A DNA stretch of 64,000 bases, from the NCBI GenBank assembly GCA_004298155.1, contig SCRD01000024.1, positions 62,001 to 126,000 of the forward strand, read 5' to 3'. The DNA is from Acidobacteriota bacterium. GTDB lineage: Bacteria; Acidobacteriota; Terriglobia; UBA7540. How positions within the stretch are numbered: the first letter of the stretch is position 1; each line of letters begins with the position of its first letter. Position numbers and translations under genes: made by a program. This document shows, in pieces, positions 25,873 to 34,515 of the stretch. The notes below the pieces were generated by a model that was not told the DNA's origin, searched no databases, and saw only the letters and a list, made by a program, of their open reading frames with translations.

Positions 25873-28311
25873 ATGGATGGTCCCCAACTGCAACCTCCAA
25901 AATCCCCTATTCGCGGGGGAGTAGCGCCGCTGCTCAGAAGCCGAAAGTTTTTTGGCCAGCTTGTTTTGGTCATTCTGGTTGTTCTCGCCGCCGGATCCGG
26001 AGTGCTGGGAGGGCTTCTTTTTGTCTATTCATCTGATCTCCCACAGGTACGACTGCTTGAGGATTACAGGCCTGACGTGATGACAGAAGTTTTTGCCGAT
26101 GACGGCACCCCCATCGCACGATTTGCGATGCAACATCGTGTGCTAGTAACCTACGGCCAGATCCCGCCTCTCGTCCGTAATGCCGTTATTTCCGTCGAGG
26201 ACCGTAATTTCGAAAGCCACTGGGGAATTGATGTTTTCAGGACTATCCGGGCAGCCATCACGGATATTTTGGAGCTGCGCTACGCTCAAGGCGCCAGCAC
26301 ACTGACGCAACAATTGGCTCGTATGCTCTTTCTGACTCCGGAAAAGAGTCCACGACGAAAAATACAGGAAGCTCTGCTGGCCATTCAGATTGAGCGCCGG
26401 TTTACCAAACCACAAATTTTTACCATGTATGCGAACCAGGTGCCGATGGGCTACGGCAACTATGGTTTTGCTGCAGCCGCTGAGTTCTATTTTGGGAAGC
26501 GCCTGGAGCAGCTCACAATTCCTGAGGCTGCGCTGCTCGCCGGCATGGCCCGCGGCCCTATTTACTGGCCGATTCTTCACCCGCGCTACGCGTTAATGCG
26601 CCGGAACGAAGTACTGAAGGCCATGCTAAGTAATGGCAAGATCAGCAAAGCTGAGTACCAGACAGCGGCCAGGACGCCGCTTGATCTTCATGTTCGCAGC
26701 TGGCACGAGAACGTTGCTCCTTATTTTGTCGAGGACGTCCGGCAGTTTCTTCAAAGGAAGTATGGGCTTGAGGCGGTCCAGCAGAAGGGTCTTCGCGTTT
26801 ACACTACTCTTAGTATCAACATGCAGCGCACAGCCCAGGAAGCGCTCCGGAATGGCTTGCGTGCTGACGACAAACGGCGCGGATGGCGGGGCCCGGAGCT
26901 TAACATTTTGAAAAATCCTGTCAGGTTACCTGATGGCCAGCAGGCCACCCTTAAAAGCTATCAAGACTCCGATTGGTCTGACCCAATGGAGGCTGGCAGC
27001 CTGGTCCACGGCATCGTCATGGATGTCAATCCGCACGATGCGGAGGTAAGGTTTGGCGAACTGACAGCCGAGGTCAAACCTACCGATTTCAAATGGACCC
27101 TGCGGAAGGACCCTCGCCAGGTGTTCAGTACAGGGGATGTGGACGTATTCAAAGTCGAGGAGATAAAAGGTACAACCGTCCACGTCACACTTGATCAGAC
27201 ACCAGACGTCCAGGGAGCGCTGGTTGCCCTTGACAATGCTACAGGCGAAATCAAAGCGATGGTAGGCGGATATAACTACGAGACTAGCCAGTTTAACCGG
27301 GCGGTACAGGCTTACAGACAGGTGGGATCATCTTTTAAAGTCTATGTATACGCGCAAGCTCTGCTGGACGGCATTGGGCCTTTCGATACCATTATGGACA
27401 GTCCTGTCACCTTCCCCAGCCCCGCCGGCCTGTGGGCGCCCCACAATTACGACGGCAAGTTTGACGGCAGTATGACGCTGCTGCACGCGCTTGCGCAGTC
27501 AAAGAACGTCCCGGCAGTTAAACTGCTCGCCAAGGTAGGCGTCGATAATGTCATCAAGCTTTGCCGCAGGTTCGGCATCGAATCGCGGCTTGTTCCCAAT
27601 CTGCCACTGGCGCTCGGCGCCTCTGATCTGACGCTGCTGGAGCACACATCGGCCTTTTCTACATTTCCCGATGACGGCGTTCACATCGATCCGCGCGAAA
27701 TCCTGCGGGTCACCGATTACAACGGCCGCGTGATCGACGACTTCCCTCCTCAGGTAACCGATGTGTTGCCGGCCGGCATTTCGCGCATTGAAATCTCGAT
27801 GCTTCGGGAAGTTTTCAACTCAGGGACGGCAGTGGCCAGCAGAGGCCTGGCAAGGAAGTATGACCTGGCCGGCAAGACCGGAACTACCAACGATTTTACG
27901 GATGCCTGGTTTCTTGGATTTTCTCCGTCGATTACTGCCGGCGTCTGGGTTGGGTTTGATGACCATCATTCATTGGGGCGCGGGGAAGAAGGTTCACACG
28001 TGGCTTTGCCCATCTGGTCGGATTTTATGACTGAGATTCTTAAGAACAAGCCAGTGGAGCGTTTCCCGGGTTCTCCGCTATTGTCAAATCCGGGCCAAGT
28101 GCAGCAAATTCTCGCCAGCGCAGGATCGAGTAACATATTGGCTGGGGATTCGAACCCCAGCGCACTTGCGGCGAGCCTATCGGACACAAGGCCAGTCTCC
28201 TCAATCCAGCAGACTTCGCCCACCGCCCGGCCGGCCACCAACCCATCACCCACAGCCCAGCCTCCGGTCATAGCGCTCCCTCAATCCTCTCCTGAACCCC
28301 AGGCAAACTAG
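25873..28311 (+). CDS. Class A penicillin-binding protein (PBP1A-type)
   Basis: Bifunctional peptidoglycan synthase, 812 residues, anchored by one N-terminal helix (about 27-53). The GT51 glycosyltransferase domain (about 75-250) has catalytic Glu110 in VEDRNFESHWGID and the motif STLTQQLAR. The transpeptidase domain has S486-S-F-K489 (SxxK), S543-K-N545 (SxN) and K668-T-G670 (KTG in LAGKTGTTNDFTDAWF). An OB-like insertion lies between the two domains. The C-terminus is a Pro/Ser/Gln-rich tail. A TTG at 25789 would add 28 residues of no family character, so ATG 25873 is used. It converges with thiL. Confidence 0.94.
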   Translation: MDGPQLQPPKSPIRGGVAPLLRSRKFFGQLVLVILVVLAAGSGVLGGLLFVYSSDLPQVRLLEDYRPDVMTEVFADDGTPIARFAMQHRVLVTYGQIPPLVRNAVISVEDRNFESHWGIDVFRTIRAAITDILELRYAQGASTLTQQLARMLFLTPEKSPRRKIQEALLAIQIERRFTKPQIFTMYANQVPMGYGNYGFAAAAEFYFGKRLEQLTIPEAALLAGMARGPIYWPILHPRYALMRRNEVLKAMLSNGKISKAEYQTAARTPLDLHVRSWHENVAPYFVEDVRQFLQRKYGLEAVQQKGLRVYTTLSINMQRTAQEALRNGLRADDKRRGWRGPELNILKNPVRLPDGQQATLKSYQDSDWSDPMEAGSLVHGIVMDVNPHDAEVRFGELTAEVKPTDFKWTLRKDPRQVFSTGDVDVFKVEEIKGTTVHVTLDQTPDVQGALVALDNATGEIKAMVGGYNYETSQFNRAVQAYRQVGSSFKVYVYAQALLDGIGPFDTIMDSPVTFPSPAGLWAPHNYDGKFDGSMTLLHALAQSKNVPAVKLLAKVGVDNVIKLCRRFGIESRLVPNLPLALGASDLTLLEHTSAFSTFPDDGVHIDPREILRVTDYNGRVIDDFPPQVTDVLPAGISRIEISMLREVFNSGTAVASRGLARKYDLAGKTGTTNDFTDAWFLGFSPSITAGVWVGFDDHHSLGRGEEGSHVALPIWSDFMTEILKNKPVERFPGSPLLSNPGQVQQILASAGSSNILAGDSNPSALAASLSDTRPVSSIQQTSPTARPATNPSPTAQPPVIALPQSSPEPQAN

Positions 28312-28331
28312 AATACCAGTCTTCAGCTTCT

Positions 28332-28349
28332 CCGAGGGAAAACCCTCGG
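28332..28349. terminator. Hairpin between convergent PBP and thiL genes
   Basis: Perfect 7-bp stem CCGAGGG / CCCTCGG with AAAA tetraloop in the 51-base gap between two converging genes. No T-run on either side; a bidirectional terminator or RNA-stabilising element is likely. Confidence 0.5.
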
Positions 28350-28362
28350 CCAAAGTTGACCG

Positions 28363-29382
28363 TTACTTTGAAAAATGATCGTAGCCTGCCGCCGCTAGAG
28401 CAGAGCATTCGCCGTCTTCGTGAACCAGCAGGACGTCTTGCGAGCGGCAGACCTGGCCGATACAACGGAGCGGAACGCCACGGTGGCTTCGCGGAAGCTT
28501 TGTCATCTTCCGCTTCGGAACAGTGAAGAGCAATTCGTAGTCCTCTCCCCCGTTGAGAGCAAGTTCCAAGGAACGTTTGGGCTGCACTCCGGCCGGCCCG
28601 GGAATGCGCCAGGCATCAACCTTTGCACCTACCCCGCTGGCCTCACAAAGCCGTATCAGGTCGCTCGAAAGCCCGTCACTGATGTCCATCATTGCGGAAG
28701 GAATACCGCCCCGCCGAAGCCAGCCCCCAAGCTCGCATCGCGGCTCAGGGTAAAGGTGAGATCTTACCGCCCTCGTGGCTTCAGAATTGTCCTGCTGATT
28801 TTTCAGAGCGCGCTTCCTTCCTCTTGCTTGCGACTTCAGGACCTCAAGGCCCCGAGCCGATTGCCCCAGGCTTCCGCTCACAAATATCACGTCACCAGCT
28901 CGCGCTCCGGAGCGCAGCAACCCTCTGCCGCGAGCGACTTCGCCTGCAAGCACGACATCAATCATTATTGTCCGCCGCACAATCGATGTGTCACCACCGA
29001 TCACGTCCACGCTAAAACGGGCGGCAAGGTCCAGGATTCCTCCATAGAATTCTTCGATCCAGGCCCGAGAAGCGGAGCGGGAAAACGCGACGGAAATCAG
29101 CGCAAAGCGCGGGACACCTCCCATGGCGGCGATGTCACTGAGAGAGCGCGCAAGTGCACGGTGGCCAATTGATCTGGCCGGATGCAGTCGGGTGGTGAAA
29201 TGGACGCCCTCGATCGAAAGGTCGGCCGTCAGAATCAAGTCACGGTCACTTCCGACTCGCACAACAGCCGCGTCATCACCAATACCCGTTCTGATTTTCG
29301 GCGACTTTGCTGAAGTCAGCGTGCGAAGCCACCGCACAAATTCACCTTCTGATTGAAAGATCATCTTCGCTGTAGTATACAT
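28363..29382 (-). CDS. thiL: Thiamine-monophosphate kinase ThiL
   Basis: Phosphorylates thiamine monophosphate to the active diphosphate cofactor. 339 residues, of the PurM/ThiL/SelD fold. The N-terminal signature TGIGDDAAVV (about 33-42) binds Mg-ATP. LTADLSIEGVHF and LARSLSDIAAMGG follow, then IGGDTSIV and MMDISDGLSSDLIRLCEASG in the C-terminal half, and NGGEDYELLFTV near 295. This combination is specific for ThiL. SelD would need a catalytic Cys/Sec and a Lys in a Gly-rich N-terminal loop, neither of which is present. An alternative ATG at 29364 would remove six residues. No other thiamine gene is nearby. Diphosphate made here also serves the TPP enzyme KorB encoded at the end of the window. 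Confidence 0.93.
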   Translation of the reverse strand: MYTTAKMIFQSEGEFVRWLRTLTSAKSPKIRTGIGDDAAVVRVGSDRDLILTADLSIEGVHFTTRLHPARSIGHRALARSLSDIAAMGGVPRFALISVAFSRSASRAWIEEFYGGILDLAARFSVDVIGGDTSIVRRTIMIDVVLAGEVARGRGLLRSGARAGDVIFVSGSLGQSARGLEVLKSQARGRKRALKNQQDNSEATRAVRSHLYPEPRCELGGWLRRGGIPSAMMDISDGLSSDLIRLCEASGVGAKVDAWRIPGPAGVQPKRSLELALNGGEDYELLFTVPKRKMTKLPRSHRGVPLRCIGQVCRSQDVLLVHEDGECSALAAAGYDHFSK

Positions 29383-29509
29383 TCAGGGTTGATTCCCAGT
29401 CCCATCGTTTGAAAAATCGCACTTTACGCGCACGGGCCGCCCCCAGCAATAGGCTGTCTGGCTCATCGCACACGCGAACCGCCGCCCGATGATTGTCCGG
29501 AGGACCCTT

Positions 29510-31762
29510 ATGATCTCTCGTCGAAAGTTCATTCAATCCAACGTGCTTGGACTGGCCTTGCCCATAGCTGGCGCGAATGGCTTCACGGCTGCCACCGGGC
29601 CCGTGAGCGAGCCCACGGATTCCCAGGCACCAGGCGAGGGCGGGCGCGACTACTGGAACGACTGGCCGGAGTACATGATTTCACACATGAACGAAGCTCG
29701 TGAGCGGCGGCTCGCGCAACTCAGGGCACTCCGGAGCGAGTCCGACATCCGTGCGCGCATTGAAAAGATCCGTTCTACCGTCTGGGATCTTGTTGGCGGT
29801 CCCTTTGAAAAGACCCCCTTGAATCCGCGCATTACCGGGACCCTTGAACGGGGCCCTTATCGGATAGAAAAGGTCATTTTTGAAAGCCATCCTGAAATCT
29901 ATGTCACCGCCAATCTCTATATTCCCAGTGGCCGCAAGGGGCCTTTCCCAGCAATTCTTGCCCCTTTGGGACACACAACGAATGGCAAGGCCTACCGCAA
30001 TTACGCTTATGTGTACCAGACCCTGGCGCGCAAGGGATATATGGTGCTGGCTTTCGATCCTTTCGGCCAGGGAGAACGCTACCAGTACCTTGACCCTCGA
30101 ACTGGCAAGGCCCTATACGGCCCTACCGGTGAGCACTCTCAAGCTGGGCGCCCCATGCTGCTGTTCGGTTCAACTTTCGCACAGTATCGCGCATGGGATG
30201 CCATCCGTGCCCTTGACTACCTCCTTTCACGCCCCGAAGTTGATCCGGACAAGGTCGGGCTGACCGGCCAATCTGGCGGCGCTACCATGACGATGTACCT
30301 CTGCGCGCTCGAGCCGAGAATCAAAGTTGCAGTGGAAGTTGACGGGAACTCTGAGAATCTAGCCGGACCGTCATATTCGCCGCCAGGCGCCGTGGCCGAC
30401 GCAGAACAGAACCTGATTTTCAGTCTGCCAGAAGGTATTGACCGGGGAGATCTCCTGTTGGCTTTTGCCCCCAAACCCCTGCTCATGATATATACCCCTA
30501 TTGACCGCGGGACCACTTATTCACCGACCTACATCGAAGGTACAAAGGAAGTCCACCAGGAGATCCGGGCTGCCTACAAACTAATGGGCGCTCCCGCAAA
30601 TGCCGGCCTTTTCGCGACTTCCCTTCCGCATGATTATGACTTCTTCAGCCGGCAGGCTGCATACACGTGGTTCAACCGCTGGCTAGGCCGCGAAGAATGG
30701 GGAACCGATGAAGCGGAGTTTGATGAATCCACGCCGGGCGAATTGGACTGCACATCCACCGGGCAGGTATTGACTTCCCTGGGTGGGCGAACGGTCGTTC
30801 AACTCAACTCAGACAAGCTTAAGAAAATCGCTCCAACCAATCCCCTGGGAAATAACCTCGGCGACGCCAGGATCTTCGAGAGGGGTGCCAGGCAAACGCT
30901 CCGGCGTCTGCTCGCCCTGCCTGCCGAGAAGCACCCACTGAATTCCGCAATACTTTCCTCGCACTTGCGAAAAGGTGCACAAATCGAAGAGTTTGTCCTG
31001 CATTCTGAACCGTCCATCCGGGTGACTGGGTGGTTTCTCAAGCCAGCCCAGGGCACCGGTCCGTTCCCCACTGTTCTCCACGTGTCAGAGAGGGGCAAGG
31101 AAGATGCCCCTGAAGAGACGGGAGACTTAGTCCATCTAACGAAAAAGGGATTTGCAGTCTGTTCAGTCGATTTACGTGGCCTCGGCTTTTCCATCCCGCG
31201 CTCGCCAGGTGCCGGTCCGGTCTTTTACCATGGAGACAACCTCCAGGAGGACTACGCTTGGGCGAGCTTCACACTCGGCAGGCCGGTCCTCGGACAGCGA
31301 GTTTGGGACTGCATCCGCTGCCTTGACTATCTTGAATCCAGACCGGACGTCGACCATGGGCGGATTCACGGGCTCGGAGAGCGCGGCGGAGCGATTGCCT
31401 TGCTGCTGGCGGCAGTAATGGAAAACCGGCTATCCTCGCTAATGCTTGATTCTATTGTAGCTACATATTTATCGCTGGTGGAGTCCAGGTCTTACGCGCT
31501 GGATCTCACATGGTTCCTTTTTGGAATCTTGAAACACTTTGATCTGCCTGACATGGTCGCTATCCTGGCTCCCCGGACTTGTTGGATTCTGAATGCCACT
31601 GACGCGGGAGGCACGCCATTACCTGAGACAAAACTTGCAGAAACCTATCGGCGTGCATTGGGCGTCTACAAACAAGGTGACGCGACGGAAGGACTAAGAT
31701 TATTAGTCTCGCCATCCTATGATAAGCCGAAATTGCTTGACAGCTGGCTAAAAACCGCATAA
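29510..31762 (+). CDS. TAT-exported tandem alpha/beta-hydrolase, second domain lacking the catalytic serine
   Basis: Secreted esterase-like protein of 750 residues. The N-terminus MISRRKFIQSNVLGLALP is a twin-arginine signal. Domain 1 (about 80-400) is an acetyl-xylan-esterase/dienelactone-hydrolase-like fold with nucleophile motif GQSGG near residue 253, preceded by ALDYLLSRPEVDPDKVGLT, and a probable catalytic His in LPHDYDF. Domain 2 (about 470-735) repeats the fold (CIRCLDYLESRPDVDHGRI), but its elbow reads GERGG near 621, with Arg in place of Ser, so it is probably inactive and may bind substrate. GGAGG six bases upstream supports ATG 29510. Likely substrates are acylated polysaccharides, which is an inference. 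Confidence 0.85.
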   Translation: MISRRKFIQSNVLGLALPIAGANGFTAATGPVSEPTDSQAPGEGGRDYWNDWPEYMISHMNEARERRLAQLRALRSESDIRARIEKIRSTVWDLVGGPFEKTPLNPRITGTLERGPYRIEKVIFESHPEIYVTANLYIPSGRKGPFPAILAPLGHTTNGKAYRNYAYVYQTLARKGYMVLAFDPFGQGERYQYLDPRTGKALYGPTGEHSQAGRPMLLFGSTFAQYRAWDAIRALDYLLSRPEVDPDKVGLTGQSGGATMTMYLCALEPRIKVAVEVDGNSENLAGPSYSPPGAVADAEQNLIFSLPEGIDRGDLLLAFAPKPLLMIYTPIDRGTTYSPTYIEGTKEVHQEIRAAYKLMGAPANAGLFATSLPHDYDFFSRQAAYTWFNRWLGREEWGTDEAEFDESTPGELDCTSTGQVLTSLGGRTVVQLNSDKLKKIAPTNPLGNNLGDARIFERGARQTLRRLLALPAEKHPLNSAILSSHLRKGAQIEEFVLHSEPSIRVTGWFLKPAQGTGPFPTVLHVSERGKEDAPEETGDLVHLTKKGFAVCSVDLRGLGFSIPRSPGAGPVFYHGDNLQEDYAWASFTLGRPVLGQRVWDCIRCLDYLESRPDVDHGRIHGLGERGGAIALLLAAVMENRLSSLMLDSIVATYLSLVESRSYALDLTWFLFGILKHFDLPDMVAILAPRTCWILNATDAGGTPLPETKLAETYRRALGVYKQGDATEGLRLLVSPSYDKPKLLDSWLKTA

Positions 31763-31780
31763 CTCGCCGAGCTTATCTGC

Positions 31781-31809
31781 TTGACAAGCCGGGCAGCCTC
31801 CTCTAGGAT
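31781..31809 (+). promoter_or_regulatory. Promoter of the M23 peptidase gene
   Basis: TTGACA (31781-31786), 17-bp spacer, TAGGAT (31804-31809). It starts 19 bases after the hydrolase stop, giving a leader of about 90 nt. Confidence 0.7.
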
Positions 31810-31906
31810 GTGTGTTTTGCGTTCCCGGGCACTGGGAGGCTTCCCTTTGAAAATGGAAGCGGGAGACGCCCGAGATTCCACGAAAGGCTGATGGTGGTTG
31901 AACCCC

Positions 31907-32791
31907 ATGAACAACAAGTTCTACACTCTCCTCATCTCCCCCGGCGCCCACGGTAGAGTTCGCAAGATTCAACTCCCCTTCTATGTAGTCCCTCTGGTCC
32001 TTAGCCTCAGCATTATCGGAGTTATGATGCTGGCCGGCCTGGCGACTAGTTACGCGCGGATGCTGATCAAAGTTTCAAACTACAACACCGTCCGCAGCGA
32101 ACGCGAGGCTTTGAAGCAACAGTTTCAGACACTTGAAACGAAAGTCAGCCGCGCCAACGTCAAGCTGAACTCCCTTCAAACGCTTGCCGCCGAGGTGGCG
32201 GTGACTTACGGATTCGGAAAAGGACGCCGTCAGCAGATTACACCTGACCTGCTGAATCTTGCCAGACAGTCCAGCGTCGGCGGCGGAGCAGATGGTGCCG
32301 ATACGCTCTATGCTCTCAATTCCTTGAGGACTGTGAGCCTCAGCAATATGGACGACAGGATCAACTCTGGCGCATTTCCGGGCATGATTGATGACCCCGG
32401 CGCGATCCCGGCAATCTGGCCCGTCCACGGAAGGATAACCGCAGGATTCGGCCAGAGGATGGATCCTTTCAGCGGCGAAGATGCGTTCCATCCGGGCGTC
32501 GACATTGCTGACGGCGTTGGCACGGACATAGTGGCCACCGGCGACGGCCTGGTAATTGAGGCTGAGCCCGATGCAGGTTACGGCCGAAGTATTATGATTG
32601 ACCACGGCGATGGCATCACAACCCGATATGCCCACCTCAGCAGAATCTTTGTGGTGGTCGGTGAGCAGGTGAAGCAGGGTGAAATCATCGGCGCAATCGG
32701 CATGAGCGGCCGGACGACAGGGCCTCACCTCCACTACGAAGTTCGAATTCACGGCACGCCAGTAAATCCGGGGCGCTTCCTTCACGGGTAG
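31907..32791 (+). CDS. Membrane-anchored M23 (LytM-type) metallopeptidase
   Basis: Peptidoglycan-directed endopeptidase or amidase activator, 294 residues. An N-terminal transmembrane helix (about 22-50: VVPLVLSLSIIGVMMLAGL) is followed by a periplasmic coiled coil (about 60-100, REALKQQFQTLETKVSR). The M23 domain lies at about 180-290. Zinc ligands are visible in HPGVDIAD (HxxxD) and HLHYEVR (HxH), with the family motif GYGRSIMIDHGDGITTRYAHL. All ligands are present, so it may be catalytically active, unlike EnvC/NlpD-type activators. ATG 31907 is used; TTG 31898 gives better spacing to AAAGG and would add three residues. It has its own near-consensus promoter. Confidence 0.92.
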   Translation: MNNKFYTLLISPGAHGRVRKIQLPFYVVPLVLSLSIIGVMMLAGLATSYARMLIKVSNYNTVRSEREALKQQFQTLETKVSRANVKLNSLQTLAAEVAVTYGFGKGRRQQITPDLLNLARQSSVGGGADGADTLYALNSLRTVSLSNMDDRINSGAFPGMIDDPGAIPAIWPVHGRITAGFGQRMDPFSGEDAFHPGVDIADGVGTDIVATGDGLVIEAEPDAGYGRSIMIDHGDGITTRYAHLSRIFVVVGEQVKQGEIIGAIGMSGRTTGPHLHYEVRIHGTPVNPGRFLHG

Positions 32792-33017
32792 ATACGACCT
32801 CCCGAACATTGCCATCGCGCCATTGGGTCTAGCGGACGCAAGTGGCTCGCCGCCTGAAAATGCGCTATAGGCTGCACCCGCTCCCCCGCAGGAGCGCATG
32901 CTCGAACGACATAAATCCACTGAAAAACAGTGGAAATCCTGCTGATTTCTCCGAACGAAAACCACATTGACAGCGAGGCCGGTTTTCCAGCATGATAGGG
33001 AGAAAGGGATTGTACGA

Positions 33018-33539
33018 ATGGGCGCTGAATTACGAGCTGAACCTTCGGCCAATTCTTGCCGCTTATTAGTAAGAAAGAAACCTGGCCCTCGTGAGATCAT
33101 ACAGTTTGTTGTGAGCGGCATTGAAATTGGCCAGCAAATCGTAGTACTGGCGGGTCCCGCGTGGCTCAAGGAGCTCGCTCGAATCCTGGGTGAGCACGGG
33201 CTGCGCCCCGAGACGCTCATCCGAAACAGCCGCCTGGTTTTTCTGACTGCTCCTGATTGCCTCTCCCGTTTTGCAAAAATGGACAACCCTTGCAAGCGCC
33301 CGATCATTCGCCGTAACGGATCGATGGTGCGGTGGGTCTCTGACTGGTCGTGGGCGTACCGTGCGGAGGCCGATCCGGCGGCGATCCTGCACTACCAGTG
33401 CCGGATCCATGACTGTATCCACTCGCTCGCCGACATGTCAATCTGCACCGTCCACTGTGAAAAAATGGAGCGCAGTTCCATGCTGGCCGTTCTGGCCCAA
33501 CACCGGCGCGCCACTCGCGCCAGTGATCGTCCCGTTTAG
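33018..33539 (+). CDS. MEDS-domain (DcmR-like sensory) protein
   Basis: 173 residues resembling the MEDS/DcmR sensory domain found beside histidine kinases and regulators in C1-metabolising and other bacteria. The recognisable part is REIIQFVVSGIEIGQQIVVLA, then WLKELARILGEHGL and LVFLTAPDCL. The remainder contains VRWVSDWSWAYRAEAD, then CRIHDCIHSLADMSICTVHC, a four-cysteine cluster that could bind metal. No DNA-binding or kinase domain is attached. Start 33018 has GAGAAAGGGA upstream. The SDR gene begins 57 bases later and may be co-transcribed. Ligand and role unknown. Confidence 0.7.
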   Translation: MGAELRAEPSANSCRLLVRKKPGPREIIQFVVSGIEIGQQIVVLAGPAWLKELARILGEHGLRPETLIRNSRLVFLTAPDCLSRFAKMDNPCKRPIIRRNGSMVRWVSDWSWAYRAEADPAAILHYQCRIHDCIHSLADMSICTVHCEKMERSSMLAVLAQHRRATRASDRPV

Positions 33540-33596
33540 TTTTTTCATCCACGGTATAAAATTCAGACGCTCCAGAAGCGGATAAGGGGGACAGGC

Positions 33597-34421
33597 ATGT
33601 CCAGATGGCTGGAGGGCCGAATTGCGGTGGTAACCGGGGCCGCCCGCGGAATTGGACGCGCCACAGCGGATCTGTTTGCCCGTGAAGGCGCCCGTGTCAT
33701 ATTGAACGACATGGACGAACGAAAACTTGCAGAGGCGGTGGAAGGCATTCGCCGCGCCGGCGGCGCCGCGCACATCTTTCCAGGCAATATAACGGCGGCG
33801 GGTTTTTCGGAAGACCTTCTTGAAGCCGCTTTCGAGCGCTTCGGCATTCCCGACATCGTTGTCAACAACGCGGGGATCACCTGGGATGGAGCGCTCCACA
33901 AGATGACCGATACGCAGTGGCAGTCGGTGATTGATATCCACCTCACAGCGACCTTCAGAATTCTTCGCGTACTGGGCGCAGCCATGCGCGAAGCCGCCAA
34001 ACAGGAGATTGAGGAGGACGGGGCAGCCCGCGCCAGAAAAGTAGTCAACATCAGCTCCACCTCCGGGACGCGGGGCAATTTTGGCCAGGCCAACTATGCC
34101 GCGGCGAAAGCTGGCATCGTCGGACTCACCAAGGCCCTGGCGCGCGAATGGGGTCCGCTGAACATACAGGTGAATGCCGCAGCCTTCGGCCTGATTGACA
34201 CTCGCCTTACGGTACCAAAAGAGGACGGTGAAAGCGTCCAATGGCAGCAGGAGGAAGTGAAGCTCGGCATCCCCGCCAGGATGCGCGAGGCCGCCATTCA
34301 TGCCATCCCCATGGGCCGTCCGGGAACTCCCGAGGAGGCAGCGGGCGTAATTTTCTTCCTGGCGTCGCCGCTCTCGAACTATGTTTCCGGACAGGTGATC
34401 GAAGTGACGGGCGGCCTGTAA
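33597..34421 (+). CDS. SDR-family NAD(P)-dependent oxidoreductase (FabG-like)
   Basis: Short-chain dehydrogenase of 274 residues. The Rossmann motif TGAARGIG is at residues 14-21, NNAGITWDG follows near 95, and the catalytic Ser-Tyr-Lys set is in ISSTSGTRGNFGQANYAAAKAG (YxxxK around residue 168). The C-terminus has the FabG-like PMGRPGTPEEAAGVIFFLAS and SGQVIEVTGG. It may be a 3-oxoacyl-ACP reductase or a dehydrogenase of another hydroxyacyl or polyol substrate; an insertion before the catalytic Ser (QEIEEDGAARARK) is slightly atypical. AAGGGGGA gives a good ribosome site. No other fatty-acid synthesis genes are adjacent. Confidence 0.92.
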   Translation: MSRWLEGRIAVVTGAARGIGRATADLFAREGARVILNDMDERKLAEAVEGIRRAGGAAHIFPGNITAAGFSEDLLEAAFERFGIPDIVVNNAGITWDGALHKMTDTQWQSVIDIHLTATFRILRVLGAAMREAAKQEIEEDGAARARKVVNISSTSGTRGNFGQANYAAAKAGIVGLTKALAREWGPLNIQVNAAAFGLIDTRLTVPKEDGESVQWQQEEVKLGIPARMREAAIHAIPMGRPGTPEEAAGVIFFLASPLSNYVSGQVIEVTGGL

Positions 34422-34515
34422 GCATCCAGGAATGGCCTGGCGCTTGTTTAAGGCTGCCTGTCGGACGCCGTCCGCACCCACTCCCATAAAACTCACAAGA
34501 GCTCCCCGCACCCGG

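Noticed and set aside
28141-28161. Sequence that looks like a tRNA T-arm on the minus strand (GGGGTTCGAATCCCC), considered as a tRNA or selC fragment.
   Set aside because: It is inside the PBP coding tail and no acceptor, D-arm or anticodon arm can be assembled around it.
28363-29382. thiL considered as selD (selenophosphate synthetase), which would fit the selenoproteins.
   Set aside because: Same fold, but the motifs TGIGDDAAVV and NGGEDYELLF are those of ThiL, and the SelD catalytic Cys/Sec loop is absent.
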